NCBI GenBank assembly: GCA_951812575.1
Contig: OX638322.1
Span: 3,662,501 to 3,726,500 of the forward strand
Length of the DNA: 64,000 bases
DNA from: Candidatus Binatia bacterium
GTDB taxonomy: Bacteria; Desulfobacterota; Binatia; Bin18
Reading direction: 5' to 3'
In this document: piece after piece, positions 1 to 7,419 of the stretch
Numbering within the stretch: the first letter of the stretch is position 1
Layout: every line of letters begins with the position of its first letter
Position numbers and translations under genes: made by a program
Notes under the pieces: generated by a model
The model's input: the letters and a program-made list of their open reading frames with translations, nothing else
Told to the model about the DNA's origin: nothing
The model's database searches: none

Positions 1-40
1 CGCCGTGTTCATCTGAGTATGACGGAAAGGACCGGTGGGC

Positions 41-166
41 ATGACCATCCCATTTGCCTCTTACTTCGAGGCTATCAAAAGCCTGGATACTACCGAAGCC
101 ACCGAACACACCCCACGCGGCGCATTGGAAAGCCTGCTAAACGCTCTATCCTATACTTTACCATAG
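41..166 (+). pseudogene. N-terminal remnant of an N-6 DNA methylase (type ISP/IIG-like)
   Basis: A 41-codon frame opens with ATG at 41 and stops at 164-166. Its product contains FASYFEAIKSL followed by TEHTPRGALESLLNAL. This matches the conserved start of type ISP and related single-chain restriction-methylation enzymes, where a residue pattern like Y-x-x-A-L... precedes A-T-E-H-(S/T)-x-R-x-A-L-x-x-L-L. A full enzyme has hundreds more residues, but none of the helicase or NPPF/NPPY methylase motifs follow in any frame, so this is a truncated relic. The family assignment rests on one short motif. An alternative is a small unrelated peptide. Confidence 0.45.
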
Positions 167-200
167 ACCAGATGCAGCGGATTGACGACTGCTGGAAACC

Positions 201-245
201 GTAAGACAGGGAAGGGGGCGGCTCATCCGGTCTCCCCTGTCTTAC
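201..245. other. perfect 11-bp stem-loop
   Basis: Arms 201-211 (GTAAGACAGGG) and 235-245 (CCCTGTCTTAC) are perfectly complementary around a 23-base GC-rich loop. No T-run follows on either strand, so it is not a standard intrinsic terminator. It lies between the methylase remnant and the MAPEG gene and may be an old transcription stop or a palindromic repeat. The rest of the 167-377 stretch shows only the leader of the next gene. Confidence 0.45.
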
Positions 246-377
246 CCTGACAACTATTTCTCCCCAAGCCTTGACGCGAATCGTCTTTCGGACGCACGAT
301 ACAGGAGGCCCCAGGTAAGAGGTCGAGGAGAGCAGCATACTTCCCAGATTACAGTGTTCAACACGAAGGAGGCGCAT

Positions 378-773
378 ATGGAAACGGCAGTCCTATGTTC
401 CGGTTTACTGGGTTTGTTGGTCTTTGTACTCGGCTTTATGGTTTCTATGACACGCGGGAAGACGGACCCCGACAGTGGCGACGGTTCGGACCCCGCCGAC
501 CGCTTACATAAAATGGTACGCGCACACGGCAACGCGACCGAGTACGCGCCCATGTTAGCCTTACTCATGCTCATTGTGGCGATGGGCGAGGGCGGCATCC
601 CGGCTTGGGCCATGTGGACGATGATACTGGTGACCGCCTGTCGCTATCTGCACGCCATCGGTATGATCGCCAGTTCGACGCTGGCGCAACCTCATCCTCT
701 CCGTGTCGTCGGTGCTCTCGGTACGTATATCGGCGGCGTCGTACTGTGTGTCGCGGTGTTTATGGGCGGTTAG
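378..773 (+). CDS. MAPEG-family membrane protein
   Basis: Product of 131 residues with four hydrophobic segments. The family signature V-R-A-H-G-N-A-x-E-Y-A-P-M lies near residues 44-56. MAPEG proteins are small four-helix membrane enzymes related to microsomal glutathione S-transferase; bacterial members usually have unknown substrates. The ATG at 378 is preferred over the upstream in-frame ATG at 354 because GAAGGAGG sits at 365-372 with good spacing. It stands alone on the plus strand. Catalysis on glutathione is only inference from the family. Confidence 0.85.
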   Translation: METAVLCSGLLGLLVFVLGFMVSMTRGKTDPDSGDGSDPADRLHKMVRAHGNATEYAPMLALLMLIVAMGEGGIPAWAMWTMILVTACRYLHAIGMIASSTLAQPHPLRVVGALGTYIGGVVLCVAVFMGG

Positions 774-863
774 CTGCACGGCTAAGGGCGGAAGGTCGCT
801 CTCCCCTTCCGTCCTCACTCAACTCCGGCCTCTGTTCGGTGGTGGCCTCTTGCATTTTTCATG

Positions 864-896
864 TCCTTACTTTAAGGTAAGAATATATATCCTTAC
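864..896 (+). promoter_or_regulatory. probable operator of the AbrB/PIN toxin-antitoxin pair
   Basis: Three alternating half-sites occur just upstream of the antitoxin: CTTAC at 866-870, GTAAG at 877-881 and CTTAC at 892-896. They form two overlapping inverted repeats, and the 7-mer TCCTTAC is directly repeated at 864-870 and 890-896. An AT-rich stretch (TATATAT, 884-890) within the array could be part of a -10 region. AbrB-type antitoxins normally repress their own promoter through such repeats, so this is a natural candidate site. No binding data. Confidence 0.5.
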
Positions 897-912
897 TCAA
901 AGACAGGCTCTC

Positions 913-1149
913 ATGTCGCAGGCCAAAATCACCACTAAGGGCCAAATCACGATCCCTCTCGCTGTACGCCAACGGATGGGGGTTGGACCGGGCGATACCC
1001 TAGAGTTTCAGGATACGGACGCCGGGGTGCTCGTCACAAAAAGGAAAACCGCTTCTCCCTTTACGAAATATCGTGGCTATCTCAAAAAAAAACGGGGAAA
1101 AAATCCAGATGTCGTGCTCGCTGCTCTTCGTGGTGAGGAGGCACCATAA
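913..1149 (+). CDS. AbrB/SpoVT-type antitoxin
   Basis: A 78-residue protein with the swapped-hairpin AbrB fold. Residues 4-40 contain K-I-T-T-K-G-Q-I-T-I-P followed by R-x-x-x-G-V-x-P-G-D-T-L-E-F, the classic DNA-binding signature of MazE/VapB-like AbrB antitoxins. The basic tail (KYRGYLKKKRGK) probably contacts the toxin. The start is the ATG at 913; longer upstream frames lack the fold. It is followed 9 bases later by a PIN-domain gene, the usual antitoxin-toxin order, and is preceded by repeats at 864-896. Confidence 0.85.
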   Translation: MSQAKITTKGQITIPLAVRQRMGVGPGDTLEFQDTDAGVLVTKRKTASPFTKYRGYLKKKRGKNPDVVLAALRGEEAP

Positions 1150-1158
1150 GGCTGAAGT

Positions 1159-1638
1159 ATGGTCACGGCACTTGATACCAACATCCTTTTGGACCTCCTT
1201 ATTCCCCAAGCACCACATCAGCAGGCGACCGTAGCGGCATTGGATGCATCCTACCAACAGGGTGCGCTGGTGATCAGTGAAGGAGTCTATGCAGAACTCG
1301 GCTCACAATTTGAAAGTGCCCGCGATTTTGATGCTTTTCTCCACGAGACGCGTATTCGGCTCGAACGCTCAACTATGGCTACGTTCCAGTTCGCTGGGGA
1401 AATATGGCAGCGCTATACGCAGCGACGCGGAAAAACGCTGACCTGCCCTTCTTGTGGCTGGAAAGGCGTCCGTGTCTGTCCGCGATGTGATGCCGCACTA
1501 CCTGTTCGGCAGCATGTGCTCATGGACTTTCTGATTGGCAGCCACGCCTTGCAGCAAGCCGATTGTCTGCTGACTCGTGACCGTGGCTATTACCGAACGT
1601 ATTTCCCCACTCTACGGCTCAAGGTCCCGCAGCTATAA
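1159..1638 (+). CDS. PIN-domain toxin with an internal zinc ribbon
   Basis: A 159-residue PIN-domain ribonuclease. Acidic residues expected for the metal site are visible: D6 (ALDTNILLD), E45 (VYAELG), D123 (LMDFLIG) and D141 (TRDRGYY). Between E45 and D123, residues 96-110 form C-x2-C-x7-C-x2-C (CPSCGWKG...CPRCD), a zinc-ribbon-like insertion that is unusual for VapC. As the partner of the AbrB-type gene at 913 it is expected to cleave RNA when unneutralised. Its stop overlaps by 6 bases the end of the convergent hydrolase gene. Confidence 0.85.
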   Translation: MVTALDTNILLDLLIPQAPHQQATVAALDASYQQGALVISEGVYAELGSQFESARDFDAFLHETRIRLERSTMATFQFAGEIWQRYTQRRGKTLTCPSCGWKGVRVCPRCDAALPVRQHVLMDFLIGSHALQQADCLLTRDRGYYRTYFPTLRLKVPQL

Positions 1639-2448
1639 CGACCCCAAGAAATTCCGGAAGGCGCTCAGGCACTCCTCGGGTCTATCCACATAGATTTCGT
1701 GCCCAGGACCCTCGATAATGGCAATCCGCGCGTTGGGAATCTCCGTACGCATGGAGAGCTGGTCGGTCAGGGGTGTGATCGGGCTGTTGGCAGGAGCCAA
1801 CACCAGCGTCGGGACTGTGACCTGGGGCAGCAGCGTCGCCGTGTCCGCACCGTCCAGCGTCTTGGTAATACCCTGTAAGACATGGGTTGGTGTTTTCGCC
1901 CACTCCTTGAGAACCCATTCAATATGCTCGGGGCTGTGTCCGCTGATGATCTTGCGCTCAATCATCAAACGGCCCCATCCAACAGAACCTTCTGAGGCCA
2001 GGAGCTTGTGCAGGTTGCCTTGCTCACCGGACAAGGCGCGTGTGCCTGCGGGGCGAATCGTCGTCGGTGAATTGCAAATCGTCAGGCTCTTGAGTCGCTC
2101 CGGCCAACGCGTGGCAAACAGTACACCGAGGATGCCGCCAATGGACTCGCCCACATAGTGTACCTGCTGGAGACCGAGCGCGTCCATGAAGTCGCGCATG
2201 TCCGTGACCAACTCGTCCAGAGACCAGCGATGGTCCGGACCAGGGTCAGCAGACTGGCCGTGGCCACGCATATCGCGGCGGAGCACCCGATAGTGGCGAG
2301 CCAGGGAAGGAACCCAATGGTACCAGAACCTGGTACTCCGACCGACCCCGTGTTGGAGCCACACCGTCTCCTTCTCCGTAATCCAGGGATCGGTGAAGTC
2401 ATCGACCTCATAATACATCTCACACTGATTGGCAGAGACGGTTGGCAT
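1633..2448 (-). CDS. alpha/beta-fold hydrolase
   Basis: 271 residues, typical of small bacterial alpha/beta hydrolases such as enol-lactonases and esterases. The oxyanion region WLQHGVGRS comes early. The nucleophile elbow is G-E-S-I-G-G (serine in VHYVGESIGG), and the C-terminal histidine lies in GPGHEIYVDRPEE. A very strong ribosome site (AAAAGGAGG) precedes the ATG. The substrate cannot be told from sequence. The gene converges on the PIN toxin and follows the cyclophilin gene in the same direction at a distance of 57 bases. Confidence 0.85.
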   Translation of the reverse strand: MPTVSANQCEMYYEVDDFTDPWITEKETVWLQHGVGRSTRFWYHWVPSLARHYRVLRRDMRGHGQSADPGPDHRWSLDELVTDMRDFMDALGLQQVHYVGESIGGILGVLFATRWPERLKSLTICNSPTTIRPAGTRALSGEQGNLHKLLASEGSVGWGRLMIERKIISGHSPEHIEWVLKEWAKTPTHVLQGITKTLDGADTATLLPQVTVPTLVLAPANSPITPLTDQLSMRTEIPNARIAIIEGPGHEIYVDRPEECLSAFRNFLGSL

Positions 2449-2505
2449 GTTGTCCTCACCTCCTTTTCGCCATCTACGGACGCTGTCTGGCCTCGCTTGG
2501 GCGCT

Positions 2506-3033
2506 CTAGTCGAGCTGTCCACAATCGGCAATGACAATCCGCTGTCTGGGTTGTCCGCTCTGACTGCCCTGGGCCTCCATGGCGCGGACCACGTCCATGC
2601 CTTCGACCACACTGCCGAACACCACGTGTTTGCCGTCCAGCCAGGGGGTCTGGGTGGTGGTAATAAAGAATTGGGAGCCGTTCGTCCCAGGACCGGCGTT
2701 GGCCATGCTCAGCAAACCGGGGTCGGTATGCTTGAGTTGAAAATTCTCGTCGGCAAACTTGGAGCCGTAGATGGACTCTCCCCCGGTGCCGTTGCCATTG
2801 GTAAAATCTCCCCCCTGGCACATGAAGTCGGGAATGACGCGGTGAAACGTCGAACCCTTGTAGTGTAGGGGTTTGCCGGACTGGCCGCTCCCTTTCTCGC
2901 CGGTACATAACGCCCGAAAATTTTCTGCGGTTTCAGGAACTACGTCGGTCCGGAGTTCAAAAACGATCCGTCCGGCTGCATCATCTCCGATTGTGATATC
3001 AAAAAATACCCGCGGGTTGGTGTGTTCGCTCAT
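2506..3033 (-). CDS. cyclophilin-type peptidyl-prolyl isomerase, eukaryote-like
   Basis: 175 residues covering one complete cyclophilin domain. The active-site block [15 protein letters not shown] is present, as are FFITT and the [10 protein letters not shown] segment carrying the tryptophan that binds cyclosporin in human CypA. It also has the loop [10 protein letters not shown] with KPLHYKGS, which is characteristic of eukaryotic CypA-type proteins and absent from the short E. coli PpiA/PpiB forms. There is no signal peptide, so it should be cytosolic and catalyse prolyl cis-trans isomerisation. AGAGGAAG precedes the ATG. Confidence 0.93.
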   Translation of the reverse strand: MSEHTNPRVFFDITIGDDAAGRIVFELRTDVVPETAENFRALCTGEKGSGQSGKPLHYKGSTFHRVIPDFMCQGGDFTNGNGTGGESIYGSKFADENFQLKHTDPGLLSMANAGPGTNGSQFFITTTQTPWLDGKHVVFGSVVEGMDVVRAMEAQGSQSGQPRQRIVIADCGQLD

Positions 3034-3139
3034 CTTCCTCTCTCTTCCTCAGATATATGGATTCTCGCCCTGGCGAGTGCCGTCCTGCGCAGCCTATAGA
3101 ATTTACTCAGGTGAGACTAGGCGTCTGCAGGCGGCGTGC

Positions 3140-3901
3140 TTAGCGAAACTGAACCGATACGGTTCCGACGCCGGAAAAATCCGCGCTATAGCTCCCCGGT
3201 TGCGTGACAGGGTGATGACAGAACGAGCCGGTAATGACGGGTTGACCCGGCTCCAGGCCCAAACCGAATGGATGCAGGCGGTGGCACAGGCGTGACAGCG
3301 AGAGATAGGGATCATCCATTGTTGTACCTGGCGTCTTGGTCTCGACCACCTGGCCGTCATGCGAAAATGTGACCGTAGTATCGACCAGCCCGTCTCGGAC
3401 CGGGGCTTCCGGTCCAACGACGATCCCCCACTGGGCTAAGCCGTCGGCCACCAAGGGGAGGGAGCCCTGACCTGGTTGGACGCGAACTTCGTTGATCTCA
3501 AATGCCGGAGCAACGGCTCGAACCGCGGCCTTGGCCTGCTCGCGGTCGACGTTCCGGCCACGCAAGGCTGAGTCGACGATCAGGCAGAGTTCGGGCTCAA
3601 TATGACAACGCATAATCGAAGCAACGGGAAGGGTCGCTCCGGACGAAAAGACCCGACTCCGGAGGACATAGCCAAACGGCCGCACATCTTTTCCCATACG
3701 ATCACGGGCTTTCCCCGACGTCAGCCCGACCTTCCAGCCGCCAAGACGTTCTCCCGCCGCCTCAAAGCGCCGGAGAACGCGGAGTTGGACGGCGAGCGCC
3801 TCGTCCAAATCCGAAGGGATGGGATCAATGTAGGCGGGTCGGGTTCCGTTTCGGCGGGCGTGGTAGAGGTTATCGATGAGTGCCTCTTGTGTTGCGGTCA
3901 T
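3140..3901 (-). CDS. 2-keto-4-pentenoate hydratase / oxo-dicarboxylate decarboxylase family
   Basis: About 253 residues of the MhpD/HpcG family: LGGWKVGLTSGKARDRMG, then CHIEPELCLIV (metal-binding glutamates expected here), PAFEINEVR and the C-terminal GQPVITGSFCHHP. Members hydrate 2-hydroxypentadienoates or decarboxylate 4-oxalocrotonate in meta-cleavage pathways. The start at 3901 is chosen because CAGGAGG lies five bases upstream; an in-frame ATG at 3922 has no such site. The amidase gene lies divergently. No other meta-cleavage enzymes are nearby, so the substrate is open. Confidence 0.85.
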   Translation of the reverse strand: MTATQEALIDNLYHARRNGTRPAYIDPIPSDLDEALAVQLRVLRRFEAAGERLGGWKVGLTSGKARDRMGKDVRPFGYVLRSRVFSSGATLPVASIMRCHIEPELCLIVDSALRGRNVDREQAKAAVRAVAPAFEINEVRVQPGQGSLPLVADGLAQWGIVVGPEAPVRDGLVDTTVTFSHDGQVVETKTPGTTMDDPYLSLSRLCHRLHPFGLGLEPGQPVITGSFCHHPVTQPGSYSADFSGVGTVSVQFR

Positions 3902-4041
3902 ACTGCCTCCTGTGTGAGCCATGAGAGGTTGGGCTTTACTGCACTAGGTATCAGCTCTGCAAGCTTGTGTCCCCGCCGGGCGCGTGGCAAGATGCTGCTG
4001 CCTGGCACAAGCCAAACGGCAGCCTGAAGAAGGAGGGAGCC

Positions 4042-5490
4042 ATGTCTGATCTGTCGCAGCTTGCCTATGCGACGACCGCAGAAGTCGCCGCCATGATCCA
4101 AAAGAAGGAGGTTTCAAGCCGTGAAGCCGTTGACTATTTTCTTGCTCGGGTCGAAGCGCTTGATAAGACCATTAACAGCGTCGTGACGATCGACGCGGAA
4201 CGGGCGCGAGCAGAGGCCGATGCCGCAGATACGGAGTTGGCCGGAGGAACCTCCCGAGGGCCGCTGCACGGCGTGCCGATGACGATCAAGGATTCGTATC
4301 AAACCAAAGGCATGCGGACGACGTCGGGCGCGCCGGAACTCACGGATTTCATTCCGGAGGAGGACGCCTGGCCAGTGGCCCGACTGCGCGAAGCCGGGGC
4401 TATTATCTACGGTAAGACCAATCTGCCGATCTACGCCGGTGACTTGCAGAGCTATAACGAGATTTTTGGTACGACCAATAATCCGCACGATACCACGCGC
4501 ACGCCGGGCGGTTCGTCCGGTGGCTCAGGTGCCGCGTTGGCCTGTGGCTTCACGCCGTTGGAACTGGGTAGTGATATTGGTGGTTCGATTCGTCTGCCGT
4601 CCCATATGTCCGGCGTGACCGGCCACAAGCCGAGCTATGGCATTGTGCCCGCCCACGGGCAGATTCCGGGCCCGCCGGGAACCCTGACAATGGCCGACCT
4701 GGCGGTCGCCGGGCCCATGGCCCGGAGCGTCGAAGACCTGGAATTAGGGCTGGATATCATGGCCGGCCCCAATCGCTGGGAGCAACCGGCGTGGCGCTTG
4801 GAACTGCCGGCTCCGCGCAAACACGCGCTCAAGGACTACCGCATTGCAACTTGGCTGGACGATCCTCGTTGTCCGGTCGAGCCGGAAGCGCGAACCCTGC
4901 TGGAAAACGCCGCCAGTGCACTAGCACGTGCTGGCGCGACGGTGAGCGCCGACGCGCGGCCCGAATTCAGCCTGGAAAAAATCGCGGCGACCTTTATGGC
5001 CCTGTTGCAGTCTGCGCTGTCCGGCGGTGTCTCGCGAGACAAAATCGAAGAGTACGCGCAGTCGAGCGGCAACACCTCGACGGACCAGACCCGGCGGCTG
5101 TTTGCCATGCGGCATCGCGAATGGCTGAGCTATAACGAACGCCGGATGCAGATGCGCAAACGCTGGGAAGAGTTCTTCCAGGACTGGGACGTGATGCTGC
5201 TGCCGGTCATGCCGTGTCCTGCCATCACGCACGATCACTCTGAGCCCCAAGCCGGACGGACGGCCCTGGTTGGCGGGCAGCAACGACCGTATTGGGATTT
5301 GGTAACGTGGATGGCGCCGGCCGGAGCCTGTCTGCTACCGGCTACAGTGATTCCAGTGGGACAGCTCGATAATGGATTGCCGATTGGGGTCCAGATCGTT
5401 GGCCCTTATCTTGAAGACCGGACAGCCCTGCACGTGGCGAAACATCTGTTTGAAATGATGGGCGGGTGTCCGCGCCCGGCCGGTTTCTAA
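4042..5490 (+). CDS. amidase (amidase-signature family)
   Basis: 482 residues. The Ser-cisSer-Lys triad of the amidase signature family is visible: the lysine in GVPMTIKDSY, the cis-serine in GGSSGGSGAAL and the nucleophile in GSDIGGSIRLPS. These enzymes hydrolyse amide bonds and release ammonia or an amine; the substrate is not predictable. The ATG at 4042 follows GAAGGAGGGAG, so the upstream in-frame ATG at 3967 is rejected. The SDR and aldo-keto reductase genes follow 23 and 15 bases later, so the three are probably one operon. Confidence 0.92.
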   Translation: MSDLSQLAYATTAEVAAMIQKKEVSSREAVDYFLARVEALDKTINSVVTIDAERARAEADAADTELAGGTSRGPLHGVPMTIKDSYQTKGMRTTSGAPELTDFIPEEDAWPVARLREAGAIIYGKTNLPIYAGDLQSYNEIFGTTNNPHDTTRTPGGSSGGSGAALACGFTPLELGSDIGGSIRLPSHMSGVTGHKPSYGIVPAHGQIPGPPGTLTMADLAVAGPMARSVEDLELGLDIMAGPNRWEQPAWRLELPAPRKHALKDYRIATWLDDPRCPVEPEARTLLENAASALARAGATVSADARPEFSLEKIAATFMALLQSALSGGVSRDKIEEYAQSSGNTSTDQTRRLFAMRHREWLSYNERRMQMRKRWEEFFQDWDVMLLPVMPCPAITHDHSEPQAGRTALVGGQQRPYWDLVTWMAPAGACLLPATVIPVGQLDNGLPIGVQIVGPYLEDRTALHVAKHLFEMMGGCPRPAGF

Positions 5491-5513
5491 AGCAGACGGA
5501 GAAAGGAAGACGT

Positions 5514-6335
5514 ATGTCACAACTGGATGGAAAAGTCGCCCTGGTGACGGGCGGAGCACGAGGGATTGGGCGGGGCATCGCCCTGGCGCTGGCCAACGCC
5601 GGAGCCGATGTAGCCGTATCGGACATTGAAACCATGGCGAGTACGGCTCAGCAGTATGGCGCGACCGCGGTCGGGGGGTTTACACAGGCGCAGAAAACTG
5701 CGGAAGAGATCATTGCGCTCGGGCGGCGGTCACTGGCGATTCAGGCCGACGTGACTCAAAAGAGCGATACCCTGCGTATGGTCGAGGAGACTACCGGCGC
5801 GTTGGGCGGTCTCGACATCATGGTCTGTAACGCGGGCGTGGTGAATATGGCGAAAGTCGAAGAGATGTCCGAAGATGCCTGGGACCTGACCTTTGCGGTC
5901 AACACCAAAGGGGTCTTTCTCTCCTGTCAGGCCGCGATTCCCGCCCTCAAAAACCGGGGTGGGGGTCTGATTATCAATATCGCCTCCATCGCGGGCAAGA
6001 GCGGTTTTGGCGGTCTGGCGCACTACTGCGCCTCAAAATTCGCGGTTGTGGGCTTTACCAATTCCCTGGCCAAAGAGCTGGCCCAGGCCCATGTCCGCGT
6101 CAACGCCATTTGCCCGGGCATTTTGCGCACCCAGATGTGGGAATACCTGGCCGAGTCGCTCAAGCAGCCGGACGAATCCAAGGAGGACTCCTGGCAACGC
6201 TGGGTCAAGAACGTGATCCCCCAGGGCCGGCCCCAAACGCCGGACGATATCGGACAACTGGCCGTCTACCTGGCCGGAGCCGAAAACGTGACCGGACAGG
6301 CCATCAACGTCGATGGTGGCATCGAACTGCACTAG
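5514..6335 (+). CDS. short-chain dehydrogenase/reductase
   Basis: 273 residues with a classical SDR layout: the dinucleotide motif TGGARGIGRG near residue 13, DIMVCNAG, a serine in NIASIAG, and the catalytic Y-x3-K in AHYCASKFA. The N-terminal third is a little longer than in typical 250-residue SDRs. The ATG at 5514 has GAAAGGAAG upstream. It is the middle gene of the amidase-SDR-aldo/keto reductase run, suggesting oxidation of a product released by the amidase. Substrate unknown. Confidence 0.92.
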   Translation: MSQLDGKVALVTGGARGIGRGIALALANAGADVAVSDIETMASTAQQYGATAVGGFTQAQKTAEEIIALGRRSLAIQADVTQKSDTLRMVEETTGALGGLDIMVCNAGVVNMAKVEEMSEDAWDLTFAVNTKGVFLSCQAAIPALKNRGGGLIINIASIAGKSGFGGLAHYCASKFAVVGFTNSLAKELAQAHVRVNAICPGILRTQMWEYLAESLKQPDESKEDSWQRWVKNVIPQGRPQTPDDIGQLAVYLAGAENVTGQAINVDGGIELH

Positions 6336-6350
6336 AGAGGGGACTCGCTC

Positions 6351-7349
6351 ATGGAATACCGTCCTTTTGGACAAACCGGTATCGAAGTGTCTGCCATTGG
6401 CGTCGGCTGTTGGGAGATTGGCGGCGGCTATGGGTCAATTGAAGAACAAGAATTTAGTGCCGCGGTCCATACCGCTTTGGACCTGGGCATTACGTGTTTT
6501 GATACCGCCGAAGCCTATGGGTTTGGGGCCTCGGAGCGTTCGTTGGCCAAGGCGCTCGGCGACCGTCGGAAAGACGCGGTTGTCGTGACCAAGTTTGGCA
6601 TCGGCTACAAAGAAGCGCCGAATTATCGAGACAGCAGCCGCGAGCGGGTCATGGTCTCGATCGAGAAAAGCCTGAAGAATCTGAACACCGACTACGTGGA
6701 CGTGTATATGGTCCACTGGCCGGACCTGAACACGCCTTTCGAAGAGACCATGCGGGCCCTGGACGACATTGTGCAGCAGGGCAAGGCGCGGGCCATCGGC
6801 ATCTCGAACTTCCGGCGCGAGCAGATTGAAACCAGCATGGCAACCCGCCGAGTGGATATCGCCCAATACTGCTGGAATATGTTCGATCGCCGTATGGACC
6901 AGGAGATCCTGCCCTACTGTCGTGAACACAGCATGGGTGTCATGGCCTATGGCTCGCTCGCCTACGGTCTGCTGAGCGGAACCTTTCATGCGGATATGAG
7001 CTTTGACGAAGGGGACTGGCGGGCGCGTCAGGGCCGCATGGGTGGCATCAATCTGTTCCAGACCATGTTCGGCCCGGATCACTTTCCCAACAACATCAAA
7101 GCCGTGGAAGAGTTGAAGGGTTTGGCCGCCGGTTATAACAAAAGCCTGCCGCAGTTTGCGCTGCGCTGGACGCTCTCGCACCCGGTGGTGAGTACGGCCT
7201 TGGTTGGCTGTCGCAAAGCGGCCGAGGTAGAAGATAATGTCGGTGCCCTGGGATGGGATATCAGGCAAGAGGACTTTGCCGAAATCGACGCGATCTTTGA
7301 ACGGAATGGTGTGGTGACCTGCCCGGATGTATGGTTGGAGCGGGAATAG
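6351..7349 (+). CDS. aldo/keto reductase
   Basis: 332 residues with the AKR barrel signatures. FDTAEAYGFGASERSLAKAL carries the catalytic Asp and Tyr, VVTKFG the catalytic Lys, and VDVYMVHWPD the His. The C-terminal NADPH-binding region includes TALVGCRKAAEVEDNVGA. It reduces carbonyls with NADPH or works in reverse. It starts 15 bases after the SDR stop with AGAGAGGGG as ribosome site, as last gene of the three-gene run. It converges with the MinD-like gene over a stem-loop at 7372-7419. Confidence 0.92.
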   Translation: MEYRPFGQTGIEVSAIGVGCWEIGGGYGSIEEQEFSAAVHTALDLGITCFDTAEAYGFGASERSLAKALGDRRKDAVVVTKFGIGYKEAPNYRDSSRERVMVSIEKSLKNLNTDYVDVYMVHWPDLNTPFEETMRALDDIVQQGKARAIGISNFRREQIETSMATRRVDIAQYCWNMFDRRMDQEILPYCREHSMGVMAYGSLAYGLLSGTFHADMSFDEGDWRARQGRMGGINLFQTMFGPDHFPNNIKAVEELKGLAAGYNKSLPQFALRWTLSHPVVSTALVGCRKAAEVEDNVGALGWDIRQEDFAEIDAIFERNGVVTCPDVWLERE

Positions 7350-7371
7350 GGAGGGCTTGCTGGAACAGGAC

Positions 7372-7419
7372 GGCGAGGAACGTTGCCTGCGCCTGCAGTC
7401 CCTACAGGCTATCCTCGCC
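7372..7419. terminator. candidate bidirectional terminator stem between convergent genes
   Basis: GGCGAGGA (7372-7379) pairs with TCCTCGCC (7412-7419), and an inner CCTG/CAGG pair may extend the fold. The structure lies after the aldo/keto reductase stop and runs into the last codons of the convergent MinD-like gene. No T-run is present, so factor-independent termination is uncertain. Confidence 0.35.

Noticed and set aside
19..204. 61-residue plus-strand frame at the left edge
   Set aside because: Composition is unlike a protein, and the overlapping frame 41-166 shows a recognisable methylase N-terminus instead.
3602..4027. 141-residue plus-strand frame over the hydratase gene
   Set aside because: Antisense shadow; the hydratase frame has a family-wide motif set and a strong ribosome site.
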